64,000 nucleotides of DNA, from positions 47,012,743 to 47,076,742 of the forward strand of contig CM070723.1 of the NCBI GenBank assembly GCA_036346275.1, written 5' to 3'. Below are positions 58,646 through 64,000 of this stretch, piece after piece. Position numbers and translations under genes: made by a program. The notes beneath the pieces were generated by a model. The model made no database searches and was not told the origin of the DNA. It was given only the letters and a program-made list of their open reading frames with translations. The first letter of the stretch is position 1; every line of letters begins with the position of its first letter. Source of the DNA: Otatea glauca. Taxonomy: Eukaryota > Streptophyta > Magnoliopsida > Poales > Poaceae.

Positions 58646-61600
58646 GGTGATTTATGACAAACCTATTATCAATTGCACCAAATGACAATATTAAGATATT
58701 TAGCATTAAAACAAGCATAAAGATACAATAAGAGATCATATTTACAAATCATCCCTTTTGTCAATCGATTAGGGACAATTGATAAATCCATAAATTCTCC
58801 CCTTTTGTCATTAATCCCAAAAGGTGCTTAAAAGATTCTTATTGTTTATTCAATAAAATCTGTTCTCCCCTTGATTGCACACTCATTAAAAAGATTAGGA
58901 GAAATAAAATAAAGATAAGGAGCTAGTAATAGGACAATAATATTAAGCTCCCTAAATCTAGGCAAGATATGATACCAATTATTTCCAAGATTTAGGTAAT
59001 AGATTTTCTAGTTATACCAAATTAAAGAAGTCATGATTCTTAGAATATAAGTGATGCTTAAACATGACACACGAATATGATTTCACATATTCTTTAAACA
59101 TCAAGATCATATAGCAAATTTATATAATTTAAGCACATGCTCATGATCAAATCAAATTCTAACAATCAAGATCATATAAAGAAGATTACACAAGAAGGAA
59201 TTGCTTATATGATCACAAGATGTATACAAGATCATGAATCAAGGTTGTATAAGTAAGATGCACTTTCATGATCAAGAATTTCATAAACTTATCAAGGGCA
59301 TACCTCTTTGCAATGTGTCACCCATATGTACCTTTTAGTTCTTGATAATGCCGAATGCAAGTTAGATGACACTTCAAAACAATTTAGGATTAGAGGATAC
59401 CTCTTGAAAGATACCAATTAATCATATCAATTGAAAAATACAACACCATTTAGAATAACACAATTTAGCATAATGGTGTGCACAGACATTATTGAATATG
59501 GTCAGAAAAGAAACACGTCCCTTTGTCGATTCTTGTCCACCGCATGTTCGAATTGGTCATGATCACCGCGCCCGGTCTTAGATCCCTCGTACTATGGAGC
59601 TCCTCTCCATTTCCTTCATCCCACCGTCGAAGATGACCCCTTTTCCAATACCTTGAACATCAATAGACAAGCACACGATTTTCGGGAACAAATATCTTTT
59701 AATTTGACCCAAGTTAGTTTGATAATGTCTAAGTACAACATGCATGATATATATGATATACAAGACAATACTCTTTGCATGCAATTTTAAAAACAAATTC
59801 AAGATATCAATTAAAGATTTTATTACACCACTTGACAATGAAAATATTTGAAACTCATTCAAATTTAATCTTGACATCCACTTGTAAGAGAGACAATGAG
59901 TAAAACACATTCAAACTCACTCTTGAGCTTACAAGGGAAATTTTCTCTTTCCATAATAAACTCGAAGTTATGCAAGAGAAAACAATTTTAGGCTAAGTTA
60001 CAATTAAATCCAATTTCGAATAACTTAGCCAAAAGATGCACTTTCATTGGAATGAAAACTTAAATAGATATGCTCCACTTAGAAGCTTGGAGCAATGAAT
60101 AAGTTCACTTAGTTTTCATCTTGAAAGGCTTGCCAAGATGCCAATTTAAAACTCTTAAAATCTCAAAAAGATTCAAATAGCAGCACAAAGTCGATTATAG
60201 CTTTTTAAACCATTGCTCAAATACAAAAATCATCAACACGAACAGATCCGTCTCAAATCCTCTTGAGGGCTATGAAGACTGAATATTAATTTGAGCAAAG
60301 GAGAAACCCCAAAAATAGGATGAACAAGATATTGCAAGAAAGTATAGATAGCAATTTGAATTTGGGCGAATTTGTACAACCGGATACTCGGTATTTTGAT
60401 CCGAGTGTCGGATAATCCGGATACTCGGATATATTACCGGATACTCGGGTTGTTCAAACTTCATCCCTAAAATGAACATTTTGAATTTGGATCAAATCTT
60501 GATCAAATGAAGTCCAATAGCCATAAGATTTTGCGAAATGATCCATGAACATCCAAGAGACTTTTTCCAAAAGGATTTTCTCAAATATCACCCTCCAATA
60601 AAAATTAGATCAAAAGAAGCATTGGAGGTTTAGTTTTGACATTAAGTCAAATAAAGTCAACAATCTCGCAAATGAGTTCAAATAAATTTGAGAATTTTTC
60701 AGATATGAACTCCATATGTGAGAGAAGGTTTTCTAACAAAGATTTTCAATAAATAAATTTTACTTTGAGAAATGTGGTGAAATTTGCATATGAAACACAT
60801 AAAAGATTAAGATTTTCACCAAATCCTCAAAATAGAACCAAATGAGTTTTGAATGGTAATATGCAATTATATGGCTTCATATGATTTAGAGAGATGTTTA
60901 TAAGCCTATTTGCATAATCAAATCCATTCAAATCGTAAAATCCAACTTAAAGCAAGAGTATGCCAAATAAGATCGAAAGAGAGAAAAAGGCATAACTATT
61001 TCAAATTAAGTTGAAATTATTTGAAATTAGGCATAAACATTATTTAGACTCCCAAGAAACTTTTCCAAAAAGAATTTTCCAAAAAGGAGTCTCCAAATAA
61101 GAGATATGCCAAAATTTGCTTTGAAGGCATGATTTTTACTCAAAGAGAAGAAAAGTCAAAACTTTCTCAAATTGAGTCCAAATGGTTTGAAACTTTCCAG
61201 AAATAAACATTGGACTATTTAGAAGGTTTCCCAAAAAGAATTTCATTAAAAGGAATTTTCGTTCAAAAGATATGACAAACCGCGCTTTGTAGGTTTGAAA
61301 AGAAATTGAATTTTCGCCAAATGTTCAAGATGCATTCCGGATTGAAATTTATGGAGATTTGAACTTTCATAGCTTTGTATGAGTAAGAAATACTGTTTCA
61401 ATCCAAGATATGCAAATAAATCCAATTCAAATAGCGAAATCCACAAAATGCAACAACGGATCATTTTGGGTCAATTGGATGATTTTGGCCAAATTCAAAT
61501 GGCTATAACTTTTGAACGGTTGGTCGTTTGGAAAAACTTTGAACTAAAGAAATGCTTAAAATGACCAACCCTATGAGTTTTGTATTGACCACTTTTTCAA

Positions 61601-63055
61601 ACTCCAAATAGATTTTGCTTTAGAAAAATTTGAAGTTAAATGCAAAAGCAAGATCACAAAGATCTTTTTAAGCCAAAGTTTGACTTTTAGCTTCTAGCCA
61701 AGGGTTAGATACTTGAAAATATTTGAAATGCATTTGAAAACATTTTTGAAGACTATTTTCATAAGATTTTGCATTTCAAACAAATATTTTGCTTTTAACC
61801 CTTTTGAAGCAAGTTAAATAGGAAATAGTTTTTCATAAAAGCCTTAAAATACAACTCAATTTGGATTTCATGCAATTTCAATTTCCATGGCTTAGAATTG
61901 ATTATCAAGATGGTTTCTAGCCAACATTTATAATGAAATCCAACTTGAATGCTAAGATTTTAGCAATATGCTTAAATAAGCTATTTTAGTTCAAACCAAA
62001 AACTTTTCGGGCTAAAATTGATTTCAATATAGAATATTCATTTTGAAAGCTTGTAAAACATTTGAAATACATATTAGAATACTTTTACAAAGCTTTTCAC
62101 AATTTTGGGCCTTTTAAACATAAGATTTGACTTTTGACCAAAATGGTCCTTTTGAAATAGCTATTTGTAAAACAAAGTCAAATATTTCAACACAAGATTC
62201 AAATGAAGAATAAGATGAGATATAGAGATTTGAATTTTGTGTATGAGTCTAAGATACCATTTTGAACCAAGATACTACACAAGATCCGGTCCAAACGGAG
62301 AAACTCACTAAGTGCAATAGTATGACAATTATGGGTCAAATATAGTTTTTAGTGAGTTTCAAAATCAAATAACTTTCACTAGGTTGGTCTTTTGAAAGTC
62401 TTTTGAACACAAGAATTGTTAAGAATGACCAACTCTAGGATTTTTGTTTTGGAATAACTTTCAAATTCATTTTACATTTAATTCTATGAAAATTATAAGT
62501 TTAAATCCAAAACAAGATACTACTATCTAGATTTTGATCATGAAACTCATTTTCTTTTCAAAATAGATTTTGTGAAGCCAAAACCTTTGAAAAACATTTC
62601 AAATATATTTGTATACATTTTGCAACTAGTTTTTCACAAGAATACTAATGGTATACAAAATTTTGACTTTTGGCTAAATGGCTTGATTTTGAAAATATAT
62701 ATTTGCACTTATATAAATATGGGCACATGTAGGGATGTAATATACATGGTTATGATTTAGCACTCCCCCTTAATGTGCCACTATCCCAAACTTACTCAAG
62801 ATTGCAATCAAAACAACTAATAAGCATGAGCAAGCATATAATCAAGCAATCTAAATTGATTTTCATGAATAATGCAATATAACCTACACAAGGCTATAAG
62901 CTATAAGAATCAATTTAAATACTTGTTACCCGAGATGTCATTGGTTTATGATTGAAGTGAATGTCTTCAAGCTTGGCTCCTTTTTTCATATGATGAAATC
63001 ATCCTCTTGATTGAGCCAAAGCTTTCCAATGCATCTCCAAGCACCTAATAAACTT
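58646..63055 (-). other. AT-rich noncoding tract in place of pol
   Basis: About 4.4 kb, with stops in all frames and no pol motif. It contains recurring imperfect text such as TTTTGAA(C/A)...GGTTGGTC(G/T)TTTG with AATGACCAAC (about 61500-61570 and again about 62380-62430), suggesting internal duplication. CCGGATACTCGG words at 60375-60450 resemble those of the LTR. Confidence 0.75.
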
Positions 63056-64000
63056 CTAGGCACTTGTTGGTACCCAATTTTTGTTGGGTCCAAAAATGTT
63101 AGTCACAATAGATTTAGGAACCCAAATGTCCCTAACATTAATAGTCTTAGGTGAACTAACATGACTAGCAATGGATTTGCGATTGTTATTACTCCTAAGC
63201 GAATTATTGGAATTGAATTGAGGAGGCTTAGGAGTTTTAGCATTTTTAGCAAATTCATTTCTAGTTTGATCCTTTCTAAGCACATAATAATCATTACAAT
63301 GCAAGGGCTTAGAAGATCTAGCAAATCTAGCAAATGGTTTGCTATTGTTATTTTTCCTAAGCACATGATCAACATGATTTTTCTTGGTCTTAGGAAGTCT
63401 AGCATTTTGAGCAAACACATTTCTAGATTCATTTCTCCTAAGCAATTGAATATCATAATTTTGCAAATACTTGGGAGAATCGACAAACTTGGCAAACACA
63501 TTGCCATTTTTGTCCTTCCTAAGCAAATAATGATCATTGACAATAATAGGCTTAGGGATAATACCTTTGGGACAATCCTTACCGATGTGTCCCTTTTTCC
63601 GACAATTGTAGCAAGTAGGCTTTGAGCGTCTCTTCTTCTTCTTGACTTGCTCTTTGTCGGTTTGCCTCATTGTTGATGATTGTGGCTTGATCTCCACTTT
63701 ATTAGGGCACACGGAGGCGAAGTGTCCCTTTTTGTTGCAAGCAAAGCACTTGATGATCTTCGAATGTCTTTCGTTATGCCTTGTCTTGTTAGTCTCCCTC
63801 TTGGAGATGTAGCCGAGTCCTCGCTATCTTGAGGTGCCCTTGGCTTGCTCAAGATCTAAATCGAGAACGGCTTTTCCCTTTATGCACTTCTTCAAGTCAT
63901 TTTCTAATCTAATGACTTGGGCCTTGAGCTCCTTGTTTTCCTCTACAAGATTAGTCTCAATATGCATAGAGGAAGTTGAAGCAATATTTTTATTTGAGCA
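63056..64000 (-). pseudogene. gag of the SIRE-like element, C-terminal part, one in-frame stop
   Basis: The frame is open from the right edge (64000) to TAA/TGA-type stop at 63056-63058, except for TAG at 63824-63826. In order: a coiled coil (ENKELKAQVIRLENDLKKC, about 63925-63880), the linker GKAVLDLDLEQAKG, then zinc knuckle 1 CFACNKKGHFASVC (about 63750-63710) and knuckle 2 CYNCRKKGHIGKDC (about 63613-63572), both perfect CX2CX4HX4C. After that come five 27-residue repeats and the tail WVPKSIVTN...NWVPTSA, a tail type known from SIRE gags. It packages RNA and forms the virus-like particle. The N-terminal part lies outside the window. Read-through or a sequencing error would give one long frame. 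Confidence 0.85.
63125..63526 (-). repeat. Five 27-residue repeats in gag
   Basis: Units begin LLRKDKNGNVFAKF, LLRRNESRNVFAQNA, VLRKNNNSKPFARFA, VLRKDQTRNEFAKNA and SLRSNNNRKSIASHV. The first four are exactly 27 residues (81 bp), the last 26. Conserved positions: L, R, K/R, an N-rich turn, F-A, and P-K or S-K near residue 18-19. Confidence 0.88.

Larger units (their letters stand above)
56095..64000 (-). mobile_element. SIRE-like copia element with gag and no visible pol (partial)
   Basis: Minus-strand element: 3' LTR 56095-58633, polypurine tract 58634-58645, a 4.4-kb AT-rich noncoding tract (58646-63055), and gag (63056 to beyond the edge). It inserted into the pol gene of a copia element. 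Protease, integrase, reverse transcriptase and RNase H are absent between gag and the 3' LTR. This matches the layout of the non-autonomous type called TR-GAG. The 5' LTR is outside the window. Confidence 0.82.

Overview
The window is nuclear DNA from a grass (Poaceae), probably a panicoid. The grounds are spliced plant genes with long introns, dense nested LTR retrotransposons, Stowaway-like and Tourist-like MITEs in and around genes, and GC-rich Ty3/gypsy bodies of the Tat/Grande type. The species assignment is inference. I see no rRNA, tRNA, CRISPR or bacterial-type feature.

Two host genes can be assembled exon by exon. A VAMP72-type R-SNARE lies on the minus strand (4923-8018, 5 coding exons, 220 residues). 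A bHLH transcription factor of the HBI1/CIB/bHLH79 group lies on the plus strand (40183-43658, 6 coding exons, 252 residues). All junctions are GT-AG, the reading frame closes at each junction, and both proteins match their families in length. Nearly everything else is transposon-derived or uninformative spacer.

Layout: 1-4.7 kb is spacer with one MITE and a possible terminal exon at the left edge. 4.7-8.2 kb is the VAMP gene. 8.6-9.35 kb is a hAT-like non-autonomous element. 10.66-33.87 kb is a three-level nest: an old solo-type LTR (ends TGTAATGTCC / GGACGTCACA) holds a 5'-truncated Ty3/gypsy element with an antisense plant-mobile-domain gene and a 3' LTR at 33041-33729. That element is in turn split by a 15.4-kb Tat/Grande-like element (13685-29070, target duplication CATAC). 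34-40 kb is spacer with MITE-like sequences and telomere-like motifs. 40-43.7 kb is the bHLH gene. 44.9-50.65 kb is a second three-level nest: a Stowaway-like MITE is split by a 2.9-kb solo LTR, which is split by a 2.6-kb SIRE-like solo LTR (duplication GTGTG). 52-56.1 kb holds a damaged Ty1/copia element. It is interrupted at 56094 by a minus-strand SIRE-like element whose 3' LTR is 56095-58633. That element continues past the right edge and carries a gag gene but no pol in the visible part.

The most interesting signals are in the retroelements. Both gypsy elements carry genes antisense to gag-pol, each with its own TATA box about 140 bp upstream of the antisense ATG and with spliceable introns. 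The SIRE-like gag carries five perfectly spaced 27-residue repeats directly after its second zinc knuckle, and about 4.4 kb of AT-rich DNA stands where pol should be. The GC-rich element is full of one- and two-base gaps that break its frames. These may be real decay or consensus errors in the assembly, and this should be settled before its coding capacity is interpreted.
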